Assembly: GCA_010015745.1 (NCBI GenBank)
Contig: ML978163.1
Coordinates: 420,606 to 484,605 of the forward strand
DNA: 64,000 bases
Source: Setomelanomma holmii
Taxonomy: Eukaryota > Ascomycota > Dothideomycetes > Pleosporales > Phaeosphaeriaceae
Reading direction: 5' to 3'
Shown here: piece after piece, positions 34,206-44,866 of the stretch
Numbering within the stretch: the first letter of the stretch is position 1
Layout of the letters: each line of letters starts with the position of its first letter
Notes under the pieces: generated by a model
What the model was told of the DNA's origin: nothing
Seen by the model: only the letters and a program-made list of their open reading frames with translations
Databases searched by the model: none
Translations under genes and position numbers: made by a program

Positions 34206-35920
34206 TCAAGGGTTTGAAGCATGTGCTCGGTCGTATTCGTCAAAGAAGTCCACGACGAGCGCACTTACGCGATCGACGATCAGGTCGACCTCTTCAAAGG
34301 TGATGTTGTAGGCTGGACAGATCATGATATGATCTCCGCCTCTTCCAGCTGCACGATTCTCCGCATCGGCACAGCCAGCGCCGGGATAAATATGAATATT
34401 ATGCGATTTGAGCCCTTTCCACACATTAGCGCGCGCACCACAGAGATCTCGGATTGACTTTACCCTTGTCGAAAATCTTCATATAGATACCATCGCTCGT
34501 CGCAAAAGGCGTCTTGGTAGCCTTGTCCTGGACAAATTCGATCTGTCTTGATCAGCCGAAGACTCGTGAAGACTGCTTGGCCAGTCCACATACACCTAGG
34601 AAAGCACCTTCTTTCGGTCCTCGAATGTCGCCGACGTAGCGGTGGGACTCCAATCGCTGTCTGATTTTCTTCTCAATCAGCGGCCCTTTTTCCCTTACGT
34701 TCTCTAAGAGGTGTGCCTCCGCGACAATCTCTTGCACTTCATGCGCAGCTCCTGCCGCCAAGGGATGATTTTGGAAGGTATGGCCATGATTGAAGGCGCC
34801 ATTTGATGGACCATTCTCGAAGGCTTCGATGACTTTGGGCCCAACAAGCATTGCCGAGATTGGCATGAAGCCAGCACCGAGTGCCTTGCCGACAAGCTGA
34901 ATGTCAGGGACAACACCTTCACCACCTTCAGCCTGCCATGCATGAAGATAGCCAGTTCGACCCATGCCACACATGATCTCATCGAATATGAGCAGGATTC
35001 CGTACTGGTCGCAGACTTCCTGCATGGCCTTCGTATATCCACGAACAGCTGTGGCGCAACCGAGAGCCTGTCGAACTTGTTAGCCTAACTCCTCGAATGT
35101 AGTACGGGATAAATGCTGCAGAAAAGAGTACTTACCGCGCCAACGACTGGCTCCATGATGAATGCAGCGACCTTATCGGTGCCGAGATCCTCAATCTTCC
35201 TCACCAGCTGTCCCCTGTGCCACTGAACGTATTGCTCGTCCGTCTGGCCGGCAAGCCGATTGCGATATTCGTGGCACGCGGGGACAAAGTGCGTATTGCG
35301 CGACAGTATCTTCTCGTACATCGTTTTCCTCGCCTCATGGCCGCTGACGTCCAGAGCTCCGAGCGTGTTGCCATGATACGATTGCTCACGAGCAATGAAC
35401 AAAGTTCTTTGTGGTTCTGCTGGTGACTTCTCTTTAGTGTGATACTGCGTTACGATTTTCACCGCCGCTTCACAAGCTTCGGATCCTGCTCCTATGTCAG
35501 TGATATTCCGTAGATCGATAGAGCGAAAGCCATGCCTGAGCAGTAGAAGACAGCCTTTGCCATCTGGTTCCCCGTAGATTGAATCATCCAATCTGCAAAA
35601 TCTGCGGTGATCTTCGTGTCAAAGCCCAGCGAGGGTGCGTAGCAAAGGCCCGAATTGTGGACTTCCGTCATCGCCTTCCACACGCGTGGACTGCGCTTGC
35701 CGATTGTAGACACAGCAGCTCCACCAGAGGCATCGTAAATTTCTGTTCCATCTTCTAAGAAATACTTATTATCTTCACCGCTCTCGAGACGGTAAGGCTT
35801 GATATTGACACTCCGATTCAGAAGACTAGTCTTCAACTTTGTAGCGACTGCATGAACCAGGCTTTTCGAGAGTCGCCTCGTTGACGCCAGTCTTGGGTTC
35901 CTTAAGGCACCTGGGGCCAT
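34206..35920 (-). CDS. Class-III PLP-dependent aminotransferase
   Basis: Five exons (35536-35920, 35136-35485, 34594-35067, 34464-34542, 34206-34414) give 498 residues. The PLP-binding pattern includes CSGSEACEAAVK, FDEIMCGMGRTGY (D274) and the Schiff-base Lys K306 in QLVGKALGAGF. The C-terminal YPGAG, then GDHIMICPAYNIT, is also typical. Enzymes of this fold move an amino group, often from omega-amino acids, to pyruvate or 2-oxoglutarate. The substrate cannot be read from sequence. There is no clear organelle signal. The first intron (35486-35535) contains no GT at its start and fits only as GC-AG. The last intron (34415-34463) ends in AAAG and joins DKG to LKSHNIHIYPG. A TATAAATA element on the same strand lies about 150 bp upstream. 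Confidence 0.9.
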
Positions 35921-36070
35921 GGTCGGATGCAAATCGAAGTGAGATAGTGAGTCCGATGTTGGCCCGATGCAAGTGTGAGGTAGAAGGGTCTCACTGACCG
36001 TGGTTGATGATTGCGTATGTGAGGTAAAGGTGAGGACAAGTTTGATCTAGATTGGGAAATGCAGACGCCA

Positions 36071-36078
36071 TATTTATA
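36071..36078 (-). promoter_or_regulatory. TATA-like element upstream of the aminotransferase gene
   Basis: On the minus strand the sequence reads TATAAATA inside a near-palindromic AT block, about 150 bp upstream of the aminotransferase start. The motif and position fit a core promoter; no experimental support is available. Confidence 0.4.
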
Positions 36079-36180
36079 TGGTAGGGCTGCGTATGGAAGG
36101 TAGGAGGCAACGTGGCTAGAGGTGTGTCGTTTTCATGGAAGGCAAGCTTCGTTCGCGGCGTCATGGGGTCCATTAGTGCC

Positions 36181-36238
36181 CCAAAATTTAGACCACAGGC
36201 GGCCCGAGATCTTCAAAATTCTGACCGGGCCGCCCGAG
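36181..36238. repeat. GC-rich direct/inverted repeat, possible transposon end
   Basis: Two related units begin CAAAATT and end CCCGAG at 36181-36208 and 36213-36238. Inside them GGCGGCCCG (36198-36206) and CGGGCCGCC (36226-36234) form a perfect 9-bp inverted repeat. Tandem subterminal units like this are known from ends of fungal Tc1/mariner-type elements, but no matching opposite end or transposase was found in the window. Confidence 0.4.
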
Positions 36239-36856
36239 GCCCAAGTGATCGAACCAGTGCGCTCACAAAACGGAACTGCGAGCACACGTGATTGCGGACA
36301 TGTGGCCGGTGAATCTCACAAAATACCCAAGTTAGCGGTAAAGAACTTAAGGAACAAAGCCACTGGCTCCACAGACCACCGAAATCATGAAAGCTTACTC
36401 AGGACAAGTTAATTGGCTCGATCTGATCAAGCTGTTGGTCTCTACTTGGCTGCTATTGGAATATCTTATTCCGCGGCTGCGAATGCTCTTAGAAGAGCAA
36501 GGATGTCAGTGCCGCCACAGGGCCAAGTGGCGTCTATCATCATGCCTCTTGCGGCGACCTGCAGTTGAGTATAGTTAATAAACTCAAGCCCCAGGGATAA
36601 AGGGGCGAGGTAGCTAGACTTACAATTAGGAGCACTAGCATGAGTGGACCCCGCAGTAAGCTATTGTGCGGCAAGGAACATTGGCATATGTATGTCGCTA
36701 GTTACCAGGTTCCAATCGCCCTGTTGCCAAGTTGTGGCTGAATTTTCCGAACCAAGAATACTACTCCCACATAGTCTTGCGTGGGGTGGTGGAAAGCCGT
36801 TACTGACGATCATGCAGCTATTCCGAATTTTGTCGTTGAACGACGATTAGAGCGGA

Positions 36857-37593
36857 TCAGATTTCCGAAGAGACGCCTCGGGCTTTTGTGTAATTATTGT
36901 TAGACATCAGCTCATCGTCCTTCTCTCGAAGAGCTGATGCAGAAAGCTTGAGTCTGACTGTCCCTTCAAAGTGCGGGTGCATGCCAAATTTTAATGCCAT
37001 GGTAGCTTGATAGGTTGCGTTGTTCTCGTATTCCTCACCGACGGACCCGTCCGAGGCCACTTCAGTACGGAGTAGTGTAAGCTGCGACAGCATGCAAACC
37101 TGTACTAACATGAATGTAAGACAGCCTGTGTCTTATCGCCTCACGTTCCAGTCAGCAGGTACTGTCGGCGATCCTCAAGCTAAGTGTTGAGCCACTGGTG
37201 CAAGCATCGCACGGCAGGGTGACAATTCAGTGGCTTTCGGCGGGAACCAATGACCCTTAAGAATCTCTCAGACGAATCACTGCTTAACGTTTGAGTCTGA
37301 CAAACTGTCTGCAGCTTCGAACGGATGAGGATTCTTGCTGAACAGGAAACGGAAGACTGGACGCTAAGGTCAGTGGTCTCGAATCTATTGGTTAGCATAT
37401 TTACAGCGGTCAAGTCAAGAAAGTTGATGGGACTGCGGCGTAGCAAGGATGAACAGATGGCTCGGCTGTGATCCCGTGGACCGCACCGGTCAAGCCGTCC
37501 TTTGGGAAGGTGGAGACCAGCAGGTACAGAAGTGTGAAGGGCTCGACGCGGACACACGAGTCGTGACAATGTAGGTCTGAAGATGCGGTGCAT
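36857..37593 (-). CDS. Hypothetical gene or relic with mitochondrial-type N-terminus
   Basis: An ATG at 37593 opens a frame with an Arg-rich start lacking acidic residues (MHRIFRPTLSRLVCPRRALH), followed by a plausible donor at 37529-37530. Downstream, protein-like fragments appear in different frames: one reads FRFLFSKNPHPFEAADSL at about 37345-37295, and the last frame, 36857-37111, contains EGTVRLKLSASALREKDDEL. I could not join these with consistent phases. It may be a gene with several introns or a decayed copy. The presequence suggests mitochondrial targeting (inference). It lies head-to-head with SEC65. Confidence 0.3.
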
Positions 37594-37987
37594 GGCCGTT
37601 CGGTTTGTATGTCTGCATCAGGACAAGCATCCAAGGCACACCGCAACCGGCGACCGGGATCCAGAATTCGACTTGATGTTAGCGTGTGAGGGTGCAGGTC
37701 AGGTCATCCAAGTAGCCGAAAAGACCCATCTCTTCGGGCCGCCTTGGCACAAGTACTTACCGAGCCGAAAGATGCTGCATGGGTTCTCTCCTTCCTCGAG
37801 CCACTACAGCCCCGCCTCCGACACTCCCCACATACGACACAATTCTCGCGACGCAACAACACGCGTTCTCACTGCGGACCCCCCGCCACAATTGTGTCAG
37901 AGGTACGCATCCTGCACGTCTCACTGCACGGCGGCTAACACGTGTATAGGATTGGACACGGCACGCCTGCCGCGCATCCTCGCCGCC

Positions 37988-38731
37988 ATGAATCCACGTA
38001 TAGAGGAGGTCAGCGATTCAGACAGCAATGTCAGTGATCCCGATGAGGTCGATATTGACGAGATGACCTCGATCATCCAACCACGGAATATCCCCGCCGC
38101 CGCCCCTTCCTCGATGCCTGCGCAGCTCCTGCAGCCACAGTCCCCCGCCATCAAGACCTCCACAGACCGCGAGAAGTCCAAGCACTACCAATGCCTGTAC
38201 CCTATCTATTTCGACAAGGCAAGAACGCGAGCTGAGGGGCGTCGAGTTGGGCACGAGCTCGCAGTTGAAAACCCCCTGGCGAGAGAAATGGCTGACGCTG
38301 CTGCCAACCTGGGCTTGCGCACCGTCTTCGAACCCGACAAGACTCATCCCAAAGACTGGAGTAATCCAGGACGAGTGCGCGTCCTGTTGAAGCACGAGGG
38401 CAAGCTGATGGACGATGACGTTAAAAACAAGCACCATCTCTACATTTTGATATCCGAGTATCTCAAAGCAAACCCAACACAAAAGACCACGCCCTTTCGC
38501 TTACCCATTGCCGGCATGCCTATGCCAAAAGAGATGCCAGAGCCTGCGATACCCAATGGCTGGAAGATGAGCAAAATCCTTCCTCTGCACTCGCCTGCGC
38601 TTACCGGAGGAGGTGTCTCGGAAAATTTCCTTCAAGATATGATGGCTGAGATGCAAGGAGAACTGGGAGCGGCCAGTGGCGCAAACAGTGGGACGGAGAC
38701 CAAGAAGAAAAGGGACAAAAAGAAAAAATGA
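37988..38731 (+). CDS. SEC65: Signal recognition particle subunit SRP19 (Sec65)
   Basis: A single exon of 247 residues. An acidic N-terminal segment is followed by the SRP19 core beginning YPIYFDKARTRAEGRRV at residue 71, then LRTVFEPDKTHPKDWSNPGR and VRVLLKHEGK. The C-terminal tail carries the Pro-rich and poly-Lys stretches common in fungal Sec65. SRP19 binds the tips of SRP RNA helices 6 and 8 and prepares the RNA for SRP54. The ATG at 37988 sits in a GCCGCC context and begins MNPRIEEVSDSDS. The frame is open further upstream, but that part has no conserved content and is probably leader. Confidence 0.93.
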   Translation: MNPRIEEVSDSDSNVSDPDEVDIDEMTSIIQPRNIPAAAPSSMPAQLLQPQSPAIKTSTDREKSKHYQCLYPIYFDKARTRAEGRRVGHELAVENPLAREMADAAANLGLRTVFEPDKTHPKDWSNPGRVRVLLKHEGKLMDDDVKNKHHLYILISEYLKANPTQKTTPFRLPIAGMPMPKEMPEPAIPNGWKMSKILPLHSPALTGGGVSENFLQDMMAEMQGELGAASGANSGTETKKKRDKKKK

Positions 38732-41700
38732 GTATGAGACATACGATCTCACCGCTCAGAGATTCAACGACTCACGTCGGATGCGCGAATGTTATGAAGG
38801 TTCTGAAGGCCGTGTCCGTCCAAATCTGTGCCGCAAAGATGCAGCACTGGGATTTTTCGCCGCCTGAACAACTGGATGAAAGCGTGGCCCAGTACTAGAG
38901 CATGGGAAGCCTTTGGACGGCCCGGCATATAGTGTATCGACACAATACTACGAGCGACAGCTTCCGCCAGTGCCTCGAAATTGCCGATGCACATATCCTT
39001 TCGTCAGCTAATTGGACCACCATAGATACTAAGCAAAGACTTCATTCACGGCCGCAGCGAATCACTTCTTCTGAAAGACGGGCCCTGGTCACATTCGTGT
39101 TAGGTTCTGTTTGCGGTCGAGCGCAGGATGGGAAAGTCGCGTGGTATTGGATGCCTCCAGTAGAACACTGCTCAATAACGGCTCACTTAGTTCCACCTCC
39201 ATTGGGTGCATCGTATACCGATGGGGCTACCATGCGTCGATTTCTGCGTCTTCGCCATTTTCTGACGATATTATTGTGCCGTTGAACTGCATGGTCGTAG
39301 GACATCCCTTTCTCTTCACAACCGATGCGTGCAACGAGTCATGCAGACTCCTCTTGCTCAGACAACAGCGCTCTACCACTTCGACCGATTTGCATTCGGT
39401 ATCGCCTCATCTCTTTGGACAACGACTGCTTGGAGTTCGTATGTCGTCTCCTTGGGCTGCAGATCATAAGCCACTAAGCTTTCGCCTGCACGACATGCAA
39501 CTAGCCCCCGCATGTGCTACCGCACACGTGTTAAGCGCCTACCCGCATCCCCGCAGCCCCATCAACTCCGTCCTCCCTTTGCAATCATTACTGCGACCTG
39601 ACGGAAGTCGTCTGATCGCTTTTCGTGGCTTCAGCCTTCGTTCAAGGTTGAGATTGAACATTATCCCCGCAGAACCTGGGCATACCATGATCGGCGACTG
39701 GTCTCATTCGACGGTCGCTTTCTAAAGCGACGACGTCCTGGCCGATGATTTGATGGTCACTTTCTGAAGGTAGCGCTCGTTGCCGCTGCCGGGCCGCCAT
39801 GTTACCTCCGAAACGCGCAGGGCATGGGTGTGCAGCCGCACGCAGGCGACGTTCTCCAAACGTGCATTGTGTGCCGCACTGTCGGGAACCAATACGTCTG
39901 TAAGCTAGACCAACACTAGCAACTACATACGTCGCGGCCGCAGCTACAGCGAAATTTCGCCCAACGCAGACCTTGTCACTTGCCCTGCGAGTGGAAGATT
40001 GACCCAGTGGCACTTCTCGCATGCCAAAAGGAATGATTTCTTTTGCGCCGCAGGTGCAGAGAGACGCCCTAGCAGTATACCAATCATCGCCGATCACAGA
40101 TGGCATGGGAAATATCGCGCACACAACGTAAAGCGCACCCGAAGTAGTGCGAGCATATAGCCCATAGGAAGAGCATGGAAAATAAGGCGCTGTTCAGGAC
40201 GGCATGGCGGGAGCATGGCAAGAAATTAGCTCGTTCGTCATTGACTGGCCATACACGATGGGGAGTTTAATTTGGTCCACCTCTTTCGCGAACAAGATAG
40301 TAGACCTCGATGAGCTGGTGAGCTTCTCGGTGTCGATTTCGTCATTCGCTACAAACATCGTACGTGATCTCAGTCCTCTCCTGGGTGAGTGAAGGAAACA
40401 TTCCGCGTACACCACCACGTATGGGGAAGGGAACCTGCCGCAATGATTGACCACTACGGAACTGCGTCCGCGATCTGATACTTTGATCACCGAAGGAGAT
40501 CTAACACTTGCGAGGCTAGAGCCCTGTAAAAGCATCTACCTGAGCACGATCAACGTGGCATCGCACCATCGCTGTGTGTATCCCAGTAAGCGAACAATAC
40601 GCATCCACTTGATTGGTCGTCTGCGAATGACCCGCATTAGTGTGTATACGTCGTGTCTCTCTAGACGCTCTCGAGCCGCATACTACATGAGCCGTTCTTC
40701 CAATCGCCGAACACCAACGAAATCCTTCAGGATTCAATCTTGAAGATATGTCACCCGTTATGCACGATAGGTTCGAAGATACAGTGCAACTCAAATACTA
40801 CGGACGATCTGACCACCATGCTGCCAAACATGAACAGCCGTCACCGCTTTTTCGAACGGGACGCGGTATGTTCGGTACATGATCAAGCGTCGGTAGTATT
40901 CAAGAAACGGTCAAGCCTTGTAGTACAACATCCTTTCAGCTCAAATGGTATCCCTATTCAAGCTGTGGCAAAGCAGCTTCGAGACATCTCGTTGGTCAGC
41001 TCACCTGGCATACCAAAAAGCCGTGGAGAAAGCTGTACACATGAGATTGACGGATTTTGATGATGGGCAATCAACGTTTGCCATGGCCGTCTACACATTC
41101 GTGGCAATGTCACACAGCATGTGCAGCATGCGAACGCCGATATGTAGGCTACTGTATAGTCGCTTGTCACCAACATACGAACAGTCGTCAGTTGCACACG
41201 TTATTCGAAGATAACACGGGCAACATACCAATACCGACACGTCTTGAATCACTTGCTCACCAACACGAACTTAGTCACCTCCTGTCCACAGACATGTAGC
41301 CGATCACTCGTTCACCAACACATGAGTAGCCACGAACTACACAAACCGGTCAGCACTACATGTGCAGGATGCAGACGCCAACACGTAATTAGTCATTGGC
41401 TCGGGGGCATATTAATAGTCATCACCTGCACGCATCATTTGAGAGCGCAAACATGATGCTGAACCGCAATCTCCAGCTTTCAGATTTTCGGTTTCGGTTT
41501 TCAACTGCACATTGCGTTCTACCTCGACCCACTCTTTCCATATTGCACGTTTCAGTCATTGATTGGGTCCAAAACTTCGACAAGATGACAGTTCGAATTA
41601 CATTTTAGCTGACCAGACTATATGCAAACTACATCCGTATACACATCATGCTCATGCAAATCATATCGGCGTTTCTACGGTCCTTTCGGGTTGCCGTAGC

Positions 41701-41890
41701 GTAGCCGTAGCGCATCCATCAAACAGAAAAGAAAAGTTTAGTCTGAGAAAATATCGCCACCTGCTGCATGCAGAGATATGAGAAAAGACCGGATAATCTA
41801 ACCGTCCAATGGGCAGGCCTCCCCTTATCCGGCGTTGCATGCCTGGACGTCGTGGGAAGGAAGCGGCTCCGGTCTTGGCGATGGGGCCTT
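38732..41890. other. 3.2-kb gene-poor region with degenerate repeats and possible relics
   Basis: No intact gene is supported. At 41160-41390 a motif close to CACCAACAC recurs four times (41168, 41258, 41313, 41376) within loosely similar surroundings. On the minus strand near 39945-39968 the peptide CVGRNFAV resembles a cytochrome P450 heme loop, but the needed upstream spacing is wrong. The region looks like old, eroded sequence. Confidence 0.4.
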
Positions 41891-43206
41891 CTAAGCCTGC
41901 TGTCCGAAACCAATACGGGGAGTGGAGCCCATCTCGTGAACAACGTACTTGCTCTTGAGGAAGATGTCGCCGTAGATGCTGAAGCCAATGTCCGAGTCGT
42001 CCTGAATACCGCCGAAGCAGGTGGATGACGTGACGGGGGCGTAGTTGATGTACTTGCCGGGCACGGTCTGCTTGACGCCGCCGATGGTGATGGAGAAGTC
42101 GGGAAGCGTAGCGCTGCACGGGAAGGTGTAGCCTCCTTGGGTAGAGTCGAGCTTGGCGCCGCTGACCTTGGCGTAGTAGGCCTGGACGATGGCGGTGTCG
42201 GTGTAGATGAGAGTTGTGCCGGTATCAAGAATGCCGGAGATGGAGGCAGACTTGGTGGTCGTGCCGACAGAGTAGGCGGTAGCGCTGAATCCCCACCAGC
42301 CCTGGGAGGTATCGGCGTTGATGTAGGTGAGAGATCCAGTGTACTTGCTAGTGTCGATGAAGCCGAAGTCGTAGGTTCCAGCCGCGTGGTACTTGAGGTC
42401 GACAGCGAAAACGGGCTTCGCGAGCTGGCTGAGAACGGTGTCGAAGAAAGTGGTCTGCTGTACTGGCTTGACGGTGTTCAGAGAGCTCATAGCGAGACCG
42501 AGCAGGCCATCAGTATCCTGATCCTGGCTGAACTGTGTTGAGACTGAGGTCGCAGCCTCGACAGCCTGGGAAGTTGCAGTAACTCCGCCAACGACAACCT
42601 TGTCGCCGTAGACCTTGCCGGACGCTCCAGAGCCATCACCGTAGGAGATCTTCCAGGTGTAACCGCTCTTCAACTTGGTTGAATCAGCCTTGTAGTAGTC
42701 ATGGCCCGACAACTGCGAGCTGGCCTGAAGTGATGAGAAGACCCAGCTACTGGTTGTCAGCTGATGCATTCTAGAATTTGAGATCCCACAATGTCGAGAT
42801 TTGCGACCACTAAGGTTGCGCCTGCTCTGACTACAAACTGCATAGAAATGGCAACTTACAGATCAGAACTACCGGTATCGAAGTCGAGGTGAAGAGTCGA
42901 GGTTCCAACAGTGACTGGGCTAAGGTATGAGGAATCGTAAGCGTCACCTGGAGCAGCGGTAACAGTGCCAGAATCAGCAGCAGCCTGGACGGCCTTGCTG
43001 TTCTCTACAGCAGCGAGCACGTGGTCGGGTACAGCCTTTCCATATTTGCGGATCGTCTTCGCGAGCTGCTCGGCACCGTTCTTGCGGAAAGTGCTTTTCT
43101 GGACCTGCTCGACGGTGAAAGTCTTGCGCTTCTCGACGTTCACGGGGTTAGCGACGACCGAGGTTGTGAAGGCGAGAGCCGCGGTGAGGTAGGCGAGAGA
43201 AGGCAT
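41891..43206 (-). CDS. Secreted aspartic protease (endothiapepsin/aspergillopepsin type)
   Basis: Two exons (42860-43206, 41891-42746) with a 113-bp intron encode 400 residues. Residues 1-19 are a signal peptide. A propeptide with a dibasic Lys-Arg at 26-27 extends to about residue 85. The two catalytic motifs are DTGSS at D110 and DTGTT at D280, and the flap has SYGDGS with Y151. Two late cysteines flanking the loop before GGIQDD are placed as in the single disulfide of pepsin-like fungal proteases. The enzyme cuts proteins at acidic pH outside the cell. The intron lies just after the first active-site motif, inside DTGSSDLWV, which fixes the splice junction. Confidence 0.95.
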
Positions 43207-44866
43207 GTTGATGTCCGGTAACAGGTGGCTAAAGAATAGGAGCGGAGGGAAGGATTTGCAGATGGAACTGCTGTATTGATCACAGGAGTGCGAGCTGCTG
43301 TGAGTGAAGATCCAAGATGCGGCGAGAGACTTGGCTTTATACCAACCTTTGCCACCAGCACGACATTTGGTGAGTCGTGACTGCTATGATGCGCACCTAC
43401 CCTGTACACTCTGGTCGCTCCTGCTACGTCTGTGATGAGGTGGGGCGCGATCAACACTGCAATTACAGGCAGTCGACCACACAAGCTCTTTAGCCCATCT
43501 TGGCAGGTACTCGTGGTCCGGGGTTTTAGTGGTCCCATGTTTCAAACACTACCTGCTGCTTTGAGGCTGTCTCCGTGAGGTAATGCATTGCGCCATCGTT
43601 CACCATCGCCAACACGGATGTGTTTGTGCCAGAAAGAACGCAAATTGCGAGCAGAAAAGCCTGGTTCTGCGCGATGGTAGCTCGTACAGCCATGTAGACG
43701 CCGGACTTGCGAGGTATTGGTCACAGGGTTCATTGCGTGAGGTGGCGATCTTCTTGCGATAGCTGCCGACCTTCTTGAACACCTTCTCCTTTCTGTGTAA
43801 GAGTGACATGGCTGAGAGTAACCATTGGACACTCGCCAAAATGACAGGGGAAGTCATGTACTTAGTCTGATCATGCGCTAGCTCTTGTAGACCCTGTGTA
43901 TGGTTTCCAGGGGAGATAAGCTGTGCCAACATTGTCAAGCTTTCCAATAAAAAAGCGTGGCGAGCTTGGAGCGTCGGCCTTTCACCCTTGGCTTCGATAA
44001 GCTTCTGGAGCCAAGGCGCCACAGCCGTTAGCAGAGGGACTCCATTGCCCTTCTGTACGCATCGTGGCATGTGCTAGTGTTGAAGGAACGCGCCGCGCTC
44101 CCCACATTCTACACATCGTGCTGACTACGCCGTATACACTTGTTGAGCTGTTCACTGCGTTCTGCGCAACCTGAGTACTTGCGCACGTGGGTACTGCTCG
44201 CCGTCGTTCTCTTGCACGTTGCAGATGGCAATATAGGCGCTGCCCAACTGCCGGGGTTCGTGGCCAGCTGATTGACGACCGCCAGAGCCCGGAACCGCGC
44301 TCTGAACCTCATTTGACCGAGCCGTTGAGGTGATGCACGATATATTAAACTCTTTGTTCTGTGGAGGGTGTTCCATGACGATAAGGGTATAACACAGAGC
44401 GCACTGTGCCAAATCCGGGAGGTGGCAAGGAGTTGGTGTGGTCAGGGAGATGTCGGAGGTTCGAGATAGCGCGGACTAGAGGATCTTCCCGTTGTGCTAG
44501 CCTGCATTTGTCGCGTCCCACCGACCAATCATCACCGCAGCGCGGAGATGTTCATGAAATCGCGATCTAGCAGGTAGCCAATCGTATTGAAGTCCGACTA
44601 TTTGTATAATGAAGCTGCCTATTCAAGACTGAGGTGAGTGAAGGACCCATGCCCCTTTCCTAAGCGTCGGAGCGCGTACAGGTCCTACAGGAGGGTAGCA
44701 AGCAACAATTGTCCGGCCTTGGCTAAAGCTTCGTATTCACTGTTTGATAGGGCTAGGTATCTTCAGTAGGCATCATATATTCATTTCGACAGACGGTGAA
44801 GCCTCCGAAGCTATCCAGGCTTAGCTGTACCTGCCAAATGTTGTTGGCCGCGCCGACCAACTTAGG
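43207..44866. other. Intergenic region with unsupported open frames
   Basis: About 1.66 kb between two minus-strand genes. The protease promoter occupies the left part. Two protein-like frames on the minus strand (43600-44070 and 44152-44412) have no recognised domain. Confidence 0.4.
43600..44070 (-). CDS. Hypothetical protein, 156 codons, doubtful
   Basis: An ATG-initiated frame with protein-like helical content (KGERPTLQARHAFLLESL, ILASVQWLLSAMSLLHRKEK) but no domain I recognise. It could be a small gene, or the last exon of one that also uses the frame at 44152-44412, but no convincing splice join was found. Coding status is uncertain. Confidence 0.25.
   Translation of the reverse strand: MPRCVQKGNGVPLLTAVAPWLQKLIEAKGERPTLQARHAFLLESLTMLAQLISPGNHTQGLQELAHDQTKYMTSPVILASVQWLLSAMSLLHRKEKVFKKVGSYRKKIATSRNEPCDQYLASPASTWLYELPSRRTRLFCSQFAFFLAQTHPCWRW

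Noticed and set aside
34459..34470. Apparent one-base frameshift in the aminotransferase gene
   Set aside because: A 49-bp intron (34415-34463, GTAAAG...AAAG with a GCTAATG branch-like site) joins DKG to LKSHNIHIYPG in phase, so the gene is intact.
36387..36578. 63-codon plus-strand frame beside the 36.2-kb repeat, tested as a transposase remnant
   Set aside because: No helix-turn-helix or DDE motif can be seen in any frame of this stretch.
39111..39725. 204-codon plus-strand frame in the gene-poor region
   Set aside because: Composition is not protein-like, it has no recognisable domain and no good start or splice context.
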